DNA of 64,000 nt, from contig NC_083607.1 in the NCBI RefSeq assembly GCF_029168945.1, forward strand, positions 33,465,257 to 33,529,256, in the 5' to 3' direction. The notes under the pieces are model-generated. The model had not been told where the DNA came from and made no database searches. It saw only the letters and a list, made by a program, of their open reading frames with translations. Below, piece after piece: positions 47,211-57,690 of the stretch (positions are counted from its first letter, which is position 1; each line of letters opens with the position of its first letter). A program made the translations under genes and the position numbers. This stretch comes from Cannabis sativa. Taxonomy: Eukaryota > Streptophyta > Magnoliopsida > Rosales > Cannabaceae.

Positions 47211-47215
47211 GTAAT

Positions 47216-48366
47216 GTTTCAACTAGAGGGTGAGGAACTGTTTTTCTTTGTTGGGGTAGTTTAGGGATCTCGGATCCTAGTAATTTCAATACTAATAGCG
47301 AGGGAATTGTAACGAGATGGATGTCTAGGGTTTTTGGCCGTGGTATTGGATACCACTCGGCCTGAGTCAACTCGGCCAGAAGACATCAAGGTGGTTCGGG
47401 AATTCTCGGATGTTTTTCCTGATGAACTTTTGGGTTTACCAGTTTCTAAAGCCCCTTACAGAACGGCTCTAGTAGAACTTAAAGAACTAAAAATTTAGCT
47501 TCACGGGTTGCTTGACCTAGGATTTTCACAGCCTAGTGTGTCACCCTGGGGAGCTCCTGTACTATTTGTTAAGAAAAAAGATGGGTCTTTACGTATGTGC
47601 ATTAAATATCATTAATTGAACAGACTAACAATCAAGAATAAGTATCCTTTACCTAGGATCGATGATCTTTTCGATCAATTTCTAGGGAAGACGGACTTTT
47701 CAAAGATTGATCTCCGATCGGGCTATCATCAGTTGAAAATCTAAGAGGACATTCCAAAGATGGCATTCCGCAATAGGTATGGGCACTATGAATTTTTGGT
47801 TATGTGTTTTGGACTAACCAATGATCCCAAATTTTTTATGGACCTGATGAATAGAGTATTTTAGGATTTCCTCGATAATTGTGTTATTGTATTTATCGAC
47901 GACATTCTTGTATACTCTCAATCAGAAGAGGAGATGAACAACATCTTCGGATGGTTCTATAGCGGCTTTGTGAACATAAGTTGTATGCCAAATTCGAGAA
48001 CTGCAAGTTTTGGCTATCTCGAGTGTCTTTTCTAGAACACGTTGTTAGTAAAGATGGAATTAAAGTTGATTCGGGGAAGATTGATTCCGTCATGGATCAG
48101 CCGAGATCGAAAATAGTTATGGAGGTTAGAAGTTTCTTGGGTCTGGCTTGTTATTACTATTGGTTTGTAAAAGGATTCTCTAAGATTTCAACGCCGTTAA
48201 TCGATCTTACTAAGAAGAATCAGTGGTCTGTGTTGACAAACAAGTGTGAATCAAACTTTCAGGAGATGAGACAAAGATTAATCATAGCATCAGTGCTAGC
48301 CCACCTTTTGGTAATGAAAAGATCGAAGTTTATTGTGATGCATCCAAATAGGGTCTGGGGTGTGTA
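47216..48366 (+). pseudogene. H protease end and reverse transcriptase
   Basis: FQLEGEELFFFVG ends the protease. After RPEDIKVVREFSDVFPDELL the RT reads [59 protein letters not shown] (first Asp), [20 protein letters not shown] and CVIVFIDDILVYSQSEEE (FIDD centre). A one-base shift near 47940 leads to 47981-48370 with KFENCKFWLSRVSFLEHVVS and VRSFLGLACYYYWFVKGFSK. Several TAA/TAG stops, including in the YHQLKI*ED and NRVF*DF segments. Typical chromovirus RT, dead. Confidence 0.87.
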
Positions 48367-49138
48367 TTGATGCAAGCCGATTGGGTCATCGCTAATGCGT
48401 CCAGTCAGTGGAAAGAATATGAACAGCGGTACCCAACTCATGATCTAGAACTTTTCACGGTAGTGTTTGCTTTGAAGACTTGGCGGCATTATCTCTATGG
48501 AGAGAAATGTGAAATTTATACTGACCAAAAGAGCCTCAATTACTTCATTACTCACAAAGACTTGAATATGAGACAGAGGCGTTGGTTAGAGTTGGTTAAG
48601 GATTACGACTGTGAAATCCTTTACCATTTGGGAAGGCCAATATAGTGGCTGATGCCCTGAGCAAGAAGGGTCCCAGACAGGTAACTAGTATGAGTTAGAT
48701 TTCACCTCAGTTGGCAAAGGACATGGTCAGATCAAGCATCGAGTTTGTTGTAGGCAAACTTCATAACTTGACGTTGCACTATGATATGTTATAACGTATT
48801 TAAGTTGCTCAGTTTACTGATCCAGAATTCGTGAAGATAAGAGAAGTGGTTCAAGCTGGTCAAGCCAGAGATTTTACTGTGTCAAATACTGGGATGTTGT
48901 TGTTTAAGACCAGAATTTGCGTTCCAAGTAGTGTGAAACTTAGAAACCAAATTCTTTAAGAGGCTCATACCACTCCATACTCCTTGCATCCTAGCACCAC
49001 CAAGATGTACCAAGATCTTAAACCCTACTTCTGGTGGAGCAGGATGAAGAAGAATGTGGTAGAATTTGTATCTCGGTGCCTAACATGTCAGCAAATCAAG
49101 TCTGAACAACAAAGACCAGCAGGTTTGTTGTAGCCTTT
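48367..49138 (+). pseudogene. H RNase H and integrase zinc region
   Basis: RNase H has [40 protein letters not shown] and [20 protein letters not shown], then VADALSKK after a one-base frame change. The integrase N-terminus follows: AHTTPYSLHPSTTKMYQDLK, YFWWSRMKKNVVEFVSRC and LTCQQIKSEQQRPAGLL (HHCC). A TAG precedes PLT, and the reading breaks off at the GACAC target site of element B, continuing at 60597. Confidence 0.85.
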
Positions 49139-49143
49139 GACAC

Positions 49144-49806
49144 TGTTGACTTTGCTTTTAGCCAATGACAATGAGTCTTTTTGATAAGCGAAATGATATG
49201 TTGTAATGAGAATATGTAATAAAGCAATAACAAGACACTGGAATTTTATAGAGGTTTAGCCCCGAGCAGTTTGGTAATAGCCTAATCCTCGTTATTTGTA
49301 TTGACTTAAGAACAAGGAAGAAGTTTCCTTTTCTTATAGCTCTTACAATAGTATCTCTGAATATATAATTCTTAGATAGCCTTAGCTTACAGCGTTTCGG
49401 CTTATAATTTTTTCCGTCCTTTGCCCAGTGAACATTCCTCACTATTTATAGGGCTGGAAACTTGAGGAGGAAGAGTTTCCTCTCTTATTACAATGCGCAT
49501 AAACAGAAAGATCGTGTGATCAATGCTGAATGCAAGGATCGTGGGATTGAGGCTGAATACACTGATAATGGTATCATGTGTATGCCACATCCACGTAAGT
49601 TGATCATTATAGGGATTGAGCTGGTCACTCATCATGCGTTAAGCTGAATTCGCCAAGTGTTGATCATTCTGCACGGCTCGTTAAGTATTCCATTCTGGAT
49701 ATGCCAGCGAGGCATCCTGCTCAGCATATTGCTCCGAAAAGATACTCTGAGTCCACGTGTCACCATTCTCGTGATGCCACGTCAGAGTGCCAAATTTGGG
49801 ATAACA
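49144..49806 (-). repeat. 3' LTR of element B
   Basis: 663 bp, TGTTGACTTTGCTTTTAGC to AATTTGGGATAACA on the + strand. TATA box TATTTATA at 49443-49450. Right of it, TTTGCCACCCAAG is the complement of the polypurine tract. Confidence 0.9.
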
Positions 49807-50590
49807 TTTGCCACCCAAGTCTGTACGGGACCTCCGAGGTTGCGTGTAGACTTATTCCGAGCTGGCTCTGCCTTTAGATAGGGACACGTGTGGAGCATGA
49901 CCGTTCGAGACTCGATGTGAAGCTGACTGGGCATGCGTTTGGTTTTCGGCTAATTAATGCTCTGACAATTAATATTTTGAAAATCTGAAATTCTCTCTCC
50001 ACGGCTGACGGTTGCACTCGATTACTTTGGATTACCCATATTCGCTTTTGAGGCGGGAAGCCGAGGCGTCTAAGGTTCCTTTATATACAGTTACCCTTTT
50101 GCCTATAAATACTCGGAGTACTGGCACATTACTCATTTTTATCACCCTTCGTTGCTAAGTAAACTCTAGAGCGAAAAGAGAGAGTTTTCTGGCTTCAGAG
50201 TTTCCGAAGTGCCTACAGACGATTGCTGGCTTGCTTGAACTCAGACGTTCAAATCTTTGAGTAAGTTTCTGATTCCTTTTATGCTTTCCTTTGCATGTTT
50301 ACGCTTTGAATGTAACTATGATGTAGAAAGAATGCTTAAGAAACCCTAGGGTTAGAAAACTTCTGCGATTCTTCTTTTCCATGTCCTTATGTTGGCTTTC
50401 AGCAGTAGAGCTTATTTTAGAACTGTATTGCGTTTGTTTTCCATCTTGCTTATTCCAAGCTTCATGAACTTTTTTGCCCTAACTCAAGAAAACTTTCTAA
50501 CTTCTTGAGTTTTGACTTTCCTTCGAACATGGTTGTTTTTAATCTGTTGAGTACTCCTGGTCGGCATATTTGCTTGTTTTTCGTTTGTAG
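49807..50590 (+). promoter_or_regulatory. Promoter, 5' exon and 5' intron of B's antisense gene
   Basis: TATAAATA at 50104-50111 (context GCCTATAAATACTCGG) is followed by an A/C/T-rich start region. A donor GA|GTAAGT at 50261 pairs with acceptor TTTGTAG ending at 50590, directly before ATG at 50591, so the intron would be 330 nt and end at the start codon. The same box, donor and acceptor are found in A, split by D. No coding sequence here. Confidence 0.7.
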
Positions 50591-53287
50591 ATGAACCCAG
50601 GTGAGTCTTAGGAACTCGAGCATCAAATTGACCAGGATTTGCTTCAACTTCTGCACGAAGGTCATCCTCATCTTCGCGCTAGCCCTCCTTCTAGCAAAGG
50701 AAATTCTTCTGACCTGGTACTCATCCATAGGATGATGGCTCGTACGAAGAAAACCACGCGTCTGGCTGACGCTTCTGATCCTCAAGTGGCTCGGCTCGCC
50801 ACTCTTCCCGACGCTGAACAAGATTTCGCGGTCCCGATGGAGGAGGACCGTGAGGGGGACGGTGAGGACCAGGAGGTTGAGGAGCTGGACGAGACGCGTC
50901 TGGGCAGTCCTCCCTCTACAGAGGGAGAGGGCAGCTAGTCGATGCTGACAGAGACGTCCTCGTTGAGGGCGTGGACTACGTCAGTGAGGAGCTTGCTGAG
51001 GCGGTTCCTCACAGGAGGTAGGGTGCCTTGGGCGCCAGGTGGGTAAGTCCTCCGTCCAAGATTTCGGAGGCACGCCTCTGCACTCTCGACTAGGATGGGT
51101 ACCTGGGCAAACTGGACTGCTACATTCCCACCCACGACAATCGCGCCACAAACCATGATAAGGGAATGTGCGCCTGTTCGTGGGCTCATGGCCAGCAAGG
51201 GGTGCTGATGCCCCTGCATAAGTACTTCAGGGATGTGGGGGACTTCTTCAACCTCTGCCTAACCCATATTACTCCAAAGGGCATCAAGTATTTATCCGCT
51301 CTCTTCATCCTCTACGCTTCCCAGGGATAGGATGCTCCTTCCCCCCACGAGGTCGCCTGGTTCTTCGACCTGAAGTCTACCCCCAAGCAAGGCAAGTTGG
51401 GGTATTTTTACTTCTCTCAGCTAGGCTTCAAGTGGCTGAGCGGTACGGACGATAAGGCCATCAGCAAAATAGGGCATTTTGTTGATGAGTACTTCATGGT
51501 GAAGGATCCGAGCATCACCCGAACTCAGTTTCAGCAAATCCCGACATATCACCGTCCTCCCCTCACTCTTTCTCTTAGGGATAGAGCTCAAAACCTTGCC
51601 CGGTTGCTGGAGGAAGACAGGAATATCATCTAGTTGACCTCCGATGATAATTTGGTGAAGTATGGGCTTTACCAAGAGGACTTTTCTCCTTAGTCTGTGG
51701 CGGGGAAGAAGGGGAAATCTGATGCTGCCCGGCCCGAATGAACTCATCCAGAGAATGAGTTGATTCAACTGAAGCGAGAGGCTAAGTTGAAGGGAGTTGC
51801 CAAGGCCAAGCAGTATGCTCAGGAGCCTATGAATCCTGAAGATGAAGTCGAGGCTGAGGCTGAGGCTGAGCAGTTGACCCCATTGAAGAGGAAGAAGAAA
51901 CTCCCGGCCACGCTTAGGCCTGTTGAACATGCAAATCGCATTAGGGAGCCCATTTCACCTGTTCGGCCATCTTATCCCTTTTCTGGAAAAGGGAAGGCTG
52001 TCATGTCTGAGATAAACTCAATGTTAGGTGATGACGGACTTCTGACTTTCTGGGCGGGCAGTAACTCTGCATTTTACTTCTTTTTCAGCTTCTTGACTTT
52101 CATGCTTTGTATTTTTCTACTGGTTTTTTCTAACCAAGCTGTTTTTGTTCTGTGCAGACATGTCTCGGCAGATGCTTGATGCTCTAAGGAAGAGGATAGG
52201 CGGAAGCTCTAGTGCCTCGCGTCCGGCCAAGAAGCTTAAGGGCGAAGAGGGGTCCTCGGAGAAGAGACATTCTGGAGAGGTTATTGACCTTTTCAAGGAG
52301 TTGACTACTGCAAATCCTTCTACTCCCAAATCTGCCAAGTCTAAGGAGTCTGGACCACCAACAATTGGGTCTAAACTGGTTAGGAGGATCCCTGAGCGGG
52401 TGCAGGCACCAACTCCACCCGTGCCCGTGTTGCCAGAAGCCAAGAAGGGCAAGGAGATGTTGGCCCACTACATGAACCAGCTGGTTCCTGAGGTCAGTGA
52501 GCAACTGGCTGGTGCTGATAACGACTCATCTCTGGATGTGTTGGTGGGCGGAGTCTTGAAGGAGCTCACTAGGGTTAGTCTTTTTTGATACTTCCCTTTT
52601 AACTTTTCTCACTTAGCTCCATATGCTGACTTTTTTCTTTGTGCAGGCCGGTTTGAAGTTCGCTTACACTTATTCCTGGGCGAAATCCGCCACTTCTAAG
52701 AGTGCGGCTCTGTCCGACACCTTGAGGGCGGAGGCGGACTTGGCCAAGAAGGAAGCTAAGGAGGCCAGGGCGGAAACTAGAGCTGTCCGGCATGAGCTGG
52801 GTGAAGCCAACAAGAAGGTTTTTGCTACCGAGAAGAAGATCTTCGTGCTAACAAAGGACCTCGAGGCTGCTGATTGCTTTGAGGAGACCATCGAGATCTT
52901 GTCTGCTGAAGTTAACAGTCTTCAGGATGAGAAGAGTTCTCTGCGGCAAGTTCTTCTTCGGCTAAAGGAGGAGAGGGATGCCAAGGTGACTCAGGCAGAC
53001 CAATTGAAGGAGAAGGTCAATGCTTTGGAGACTGCCGGCCTCGAGCTCTTCTTTGATTTCTAGAAGGCTAATCCCCAGGCCAATTTTGACTACTTGGCGA
53101 CGGTAAGGACATGTACATTGAGTACTGCGCGACCCAAGTTGCCTATGGTGGGAAAGAGGCAGCTGCTTCAACTTCCGGCCAAGCTTCTAACCAGGCTGCT
53201 GATGCTTCTCCTGCTCGAACAACAGATCCTCCTGCTCCAGTTGGCTCAGAAGAACCGAACCAACAACCTTGGACTCCAGTTGTTTAA
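50591..53287 (+). pseudogene. B antisense gene: Transposase_28-like protein with introns, broken
   Basis: Exon 1 runs from ATG 50591 to about 52027. It holds MARTKKTTRLADAS, an acidic region, YIPTHDNRA, MPLHKYFRDVGDFF, TPKGIKYLSALFILYASQ, HEVAWFFDLKSTPKQGKLGY, FKWLSGTDDKAISKIG and a Lys/Glu-rich tail. Intron 1 (52028-52157) ends TTCTGTGCAG. Exon 2 starts MSRQMLDALRKRIGG and ends before intron 2 (52574-52646, GTTAGT...GTGCAG). Exon 3 is a long coiled coil (DTLRAEADLAKKEAKEARAE, VLTKDLEAADCFEETIEILS). It ends at TAA 53285-53287. Early TAG (MNPGES*) and further stops in exon 1 break it. The globular part resembles PF04195; function unknown, possibly gag-like or regulatory. Confidence 0.78.
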
Positions 53288-53890
53288 GAGATGGTGACCG
53301 ACGCCTTTAAGGCCTCAAGGCCTTTAAGACATCGTGACCGACCAAGCAGTCTTAAAACTTGGAATTATTTTTCATTTTTTGAACAACGGGCTGACCGGGC
53401 AGCTTTTAATCCCGGTAATATATGCTTTTGTCATCCTTAATGAATTTCATTCTCTGTTTATAATTGTCGTGCAATTGTGATTGTTTTATGTTTACCAAAT
53501 GTTTTGTACAGGTATAGGTGCCCCCAAAGTGACCGAGCAGACGTATGACTCTTGGTCACTTGTCTTCCGCAAATATATTGCTTTTTTGTTCGGTGTTTTG
53601 GGTTTGACTAAACCTTTTGTACGCACTATAGGTAAATTATAATTTTTTCGACTCAATAGAATTGGAAATACTATCTTTATTCTTTTATTAATCGAAAATG
53701 TTTTTGTTATCGTAGTAACTTACATCAGAGCTAGTGATCTAATCTGATCTCTTAGCTTAACATGACATAAAACAAATAAGAAATAGTACTTTAATGTGGT
53801 CTACCCGCACTGAGTACTTTGAAGTGGTCTAACAAACTTGAGTACTTTGAAGTGGTCTACCCGACCTGAGTACTCTATTGGTAGTGTTTC
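53288..53890 (-). other. B pol 3' spacer with a 28-bp tandem repeat
   Basis: Three tandem 28-bp units start with AGTACTTT at 53785, 53813 and 53841, followed by a partial copy. The rest, rich in C/T on the + strand, shows no gene. It separates the two convergent genes, pol (-) and the antisense ORF (+), so it probably holds both polyadenylation regions. Confidence 0.75.
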
Positions 53891-54880
53891 CTTAAATGTT
53901 CTCCATTCCAGTACCGTGGTACTAGAATGAGTTGCATCTTTTCGTCATACTTACCTAGTTTGTATGCTCCAGAGTCGAGAACTTTGACCACCTGGTATGG
54001 TCCTTCCAGTTGGGTCCTAGTACACCTGACGTGCTATCTTTTGTGTTTAGGAATACCCTTCTTAGGACCATATCTCCTACGAAGAATTTCTGAGCTTTCA
54101 CTTGTTTGTTGAAAGACCGAGCTAGTTTTTGTTGATGAACTACCAACTTTAAGTTTGCAGTTGCTCGTTTTTCTTCGATTTCATCAAGTGATTCTGTAAG
54201 AAGTATGTGATTGGTACCTTTATCGTACGTCAACCTTCTGTGTGACGGTAGCTGGAGTTCGACGGGCAGCATAGCTTCATTACCGTACGCCATTGCAAAT
54301 GGTGTCTGAGCGGTTGTTGTTGTTTCCGTTGTACGGTATGACCATAGAACTTCGAGGAGTTCTTCTGGCCAATTTCCTTTGGCATCTTCAAGTTTCTTCT
54401 TTAGTGTATCCTTCAAGGTCTTGTTGAGTGCTTCAACTTGACCGTTTGCTTGGGGATGTGCCGCTGCGGAGAAGCTTTTGATGATACAATGGTTCGCTCA
54501 GAAATCAGTGAAAGATTGACTGTCGAACTGTTTGCCGTTGGCCGAAACTATTTTGTACGGCAGTCCAAACCGGCATATGATGTTCTTCACTATAAAGTCT
54601 TGAACCTTCTTTGATGTGATTGTTGCGAGTTGTTCGGCTTCAGTCCACTTAATAAAGTAGTCGACTGCTACCACTACGTACTACACTCCGCCTTTACCTT
54701 TAGGTAACTGTCCGATTAGGTCAATTCCCCAAATGGCAAAGGGCTACGAAATTTGCATTTGTGTCAGCTCGTTGGGTGGAGCTCTTGGTATCTTTGAAAA
54801 TCTCTGACATTTGTCGCACTTCTTGACATAAGCTTTCGAATCTTCAATCATCGTCGGCCAGAAGTAGCCTTGCCTTAGAA
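53891..54880 (-). pseudogene. B integrase
   Basis: On the - strand the zinc region ends with VKKCDKCQRFSKIPRAPPNE (to about 54750). The core then has WGIDLIGQLPKG (Asp 1), YFIKWTEAEQLATI and a second site reading IVSANGKQFDSQSF (Ala for Asp). After a stop, QANGQVEALNKTLKDTLKKK carries the Glu. Then come PFAMAYGNEAMLPVE, LPSHRRLTYDKGTN and VGDMVLRRVFLNTK, with stops near 54500 and 54690. A has Asn at the Ala position, so both copies lack the second catalytic residue. Confidence 0.8.
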
Positions 54881-55960
54881 TTTTCTTGGATAAGCTCTGT
54901 CCGGCTGCATGATTTCCACAGAATCTGTCGTGAACTTCATATAGAAGCCGTGCAGCTTCATTTGGTGTGACGCATAAGAGTAATGACATTGAGAATCCTC
55001 TTCTGTACATGATCCCTTCTACGATGATGTACCGTGCTGCCTTTCTTCTCATTTTATGAGCTTCATTTCGGTTATCTGGGAGTTCCCCATAGTTGAGATA
55101 GCCTGCTATTGGCGTTATCCAGTTCGGAGATGTGTCGATCATTTCAATTTCTTCCATGCCGGTGATGCTAGGCTCTTCATGAAATTGGATCAAGACCAGG
55201 TTTGCCTTGTCACTTATATTGCTGCTCGCCAATCGGGCTAACGCATCTGCTGTTGAATTTTCTTCTCTTGGAATTGGTGTGAGGCTGTAGCTTTTGAATT
55301 GTGCGAGCAGATCATGTATTTTGCTCAGATATGCTATCACTTTTTCTCCCCGAGCCTCGTATTCGCCAGATACACAATTTACCATTAGCTGTGAATCACT
55401 GCATATCTCAATGCGCTCGGCCTTCATCTCCTTCGCTAGTTTTGGTCAAGCGATTAGGGCTTCGTATTCGACCTTGTTGTTAGAGGCTTTGAATCCGAAT
55501 TTGACTGCTGCATGCAGGTGTTGCCCCCAGGTGTGACAAGGGCAATTCCTGCACCGGATAATTGATTTGTTGCCGACCCATCCACATGTAGCTTCCAGGT
55601 CGGTTTGTTTTCAGTATTACTCAGTTGTGGTATTGCCTCAAGATCGCTTTCTGGTATGCTGTCAATTTTGCCTATGCATTCCACCACAAAGTCGGCCAAG
55701 GCTTGGCCTTTGATAGCTGTTCGGGGTTTGAAGTTGATTTCGTACTGCCCCAATTCTACCGCCGACTTGAGTAACCGTCCAGAGGCATCTGGCTTTTGTA
55801 GTATTTGTCGTAGTGGGTTGTCAGTGTACACCCGAACAGGATGAACCTGAAAGTAAGGTATCAACTTTCTTGTTGCTAGAATGAGGCAGTAGGGGAGCTT
55901 TTCTATCAACAGATATCGGCCTTCGGCCTCGATGAGTCTTTTACCGATGTAATAGACTTG
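54881..55960 (-). pseudogene. B RNase H, two domains
   Basis: On the - strand the first domain has EGRYLLIEKLPYCLI, FQVHPVRVYTDNPLRQILQK and LLKSAVELGQYEI. The second begins WKLHVDGSATNQLSGAGIAL and continues RIEICSDSQLMVNCVSG and PREENSTADALARLASS, then the linker to MYRRGFSMSLLLCVTPNEAA and VHDRFCGNHAAGQSLSKKI of the integrase zinc region. Two RNase H domains fit the Tat/Athila group. A frameshift lies near 55450. Confidence 0.82.
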
Positions 55961-57132
55961 ATGCTACACGCCGTCTTCTTCTCTGATTAGTACAGCACTC
56001 ACGGCATGCTCTGTTACTGCTAGGTATATCCCCAGTTCCTCACCGTAAAAAGGTTTAGAAAGGACGGGAGGTTTTGCGAGCTGTGCCTTTAGATCTTGAA
56101 AAGCTCTTTCACATTCTTCTGTCCATTCGAACTTTTTGTTTCCTCCCAGGATGTTGAAGAATGGGACACATTTATCCGTTGATTTTGACACGAATCTGCT
56201 AAGTCCGACGATTCGACTAGTTAGGCTTTGCACCTCTTTTGTTTTTGTTGGTGAGTTCATATCCAGGAGGGCTTGGATTTCTTCTGGATTGGCTTCAATT
56301 CCTTGAGCATTGACGATGAAGCCTAGAAACTTTCCCGAGCTGACTCCAAAGGAGCATTTTAGGGGATTTAGTTTCATGTTATATTTCTTGAGGACAATGA
56401 AACATTCATCCAGGTCGTCTACGTGCACCGCAGCCTTTCTGGATTGACGAACATATCATCCACGTACACTTCCATATTTCTACCAATCTGGTCTTTAAAC
56501 ATCTTGTTGACCAATGTTTGGTATGTAGCTCCGACGTACACTTTCTGGAAGCTTGTATGTTCTTGGTCTGGTGTATGCATCTTGATTTGATTGTAGCCCG
56601 AACAACCATCCATGAAGCTTAATATTTCGTGCCCGGCTGTCGCATCAACGAGCTGGTCGATTCTTGAAAGTGGGAAACAGTCTTTAGGGCATGCTTTATT
56701 GAGGTCTGTGAAGTCAATACAGACTCGCCATTTCTTATTCGGCTTAGGCACGAGTACGGGGTTCGCGACCCAAGCCAGGTAAAAGGCTTCAATGATGAAG
56801 TTGTTGTTGCCCAGCTTTTCAACTTCATCTTTCAGGGCTACTGCTCGTTCTTTATCTAGCAATCTTCGTTTTTGCTAAACTGGCCGGATGTTAGGATCGA
56901 TATTCAGGACATGCAAAATAATAGAAGGATCGATCCAGACCATATCCGCATGTGACCAGGCAAAAACATCCAAATTTGCTCTTAGAAATTCTATCAATTT
57001 CGATTTTACTTTGAGCAACAAACACTTTCTAATTTTTAGCTTTCTGGCCGGGATAGCTTGATCGATCTCAATCTCTTCTAATTCTTCCACAGGTCCAACA
57101 TTGCTGCTTGGGTCCCCAAGTCGAAGATCCAC
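55961..57132 (-). pseudogene. B reverse transcriptase
   Basis: From 57132: LRLGDPSSNVG, IDPSIILHVLNIDPNIRPV and a TAG; then MLDKERAVALKDEVEKLGNN, WVANPVLVPKPNKKWRVCID, FTDLNKACPKDCFPLSRIDQ, ILSFMDGCSGYNQIKM (first Asp), ATYQTLVNKMFKDQIGRNME and VYVDDMFV (YVDD centre). A frame change at about 56425 leads into DLDECFIVLKKYNMKLNPLK, SFGVSSGKFLGFIV and RIVGLSRFVSKSTDK. A complete set of RT motifs with one stop and one frameshift; it includes the block deleted in A. Confidence 0.87.
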
Positions 57133-57690
57133 ATCTTCAATCTCGCCTTGGGAAGTTTCCTACTTGGGAATATTTATTCCCTTGTCTGGGCGTTGGCTGG
57201 AGGATATTTCCTTCTTAGCCTTGGCCACTGCAAGGTTGTAACATTCCCGAGCAGATTGCTGATTCCTTTAAGACACCCTACCCCGTTTTTGGTTGGGAAC
57301 TTCAGGCACGAGTGAAATATTAATGTGACAGCTTTTAAGTCATACAAGACTGGTCGGCCTAGCATTATGTTAAAGGCTGAAGGATCATCCAATATCAGGA
57401 ATTGTGCCATGATAGTTATGCTCATCGGAGCTTGTCGAACTGTGAGGGGTAGCCGGATTTGTCCTAGAGGTGCAACTCCTTGACTGGAGAAACCATAGAC
57501 AGGCTGAAGGCATGGAGTTAAATCCTTGAGCTGGAGCCCCATCTTCTCGTAAGCAGTATTAAACAAAATGTTTGAAGAAGCCCCATTATCGATCATGGTT
57601 ATGGCAACCATTTTGTTTGCTATATGGACTTCCACGACCAGCGGGTCGTTGTGCGAAAATCCTATCTGGACAGCATCTTCCTCGTTGAAC
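57133..57690 (-). pseudogene. B aspartic protease
   Basis: The - strand reads VEVHIANKMVAITMIDNGAS with active site IDNGASSNILF, KDLTPCLQPVYGFSSQGVAP, PLTVRQAPMSITIMAQFLIL and FNIMLGRPVLYDLKAVT, then a Lys-rich tail and a stop near 57170. It is essentially intact over the catalytic region (57174-57635) and better preserved than that of A. Confidence 0.83.

Noticed and set aside
50462..51219. Open frames on the - strand opposite the antisense gene of B
   Set aside because: They are shadows of the + strand gene, whose frame gives recognisable domains and matches A.
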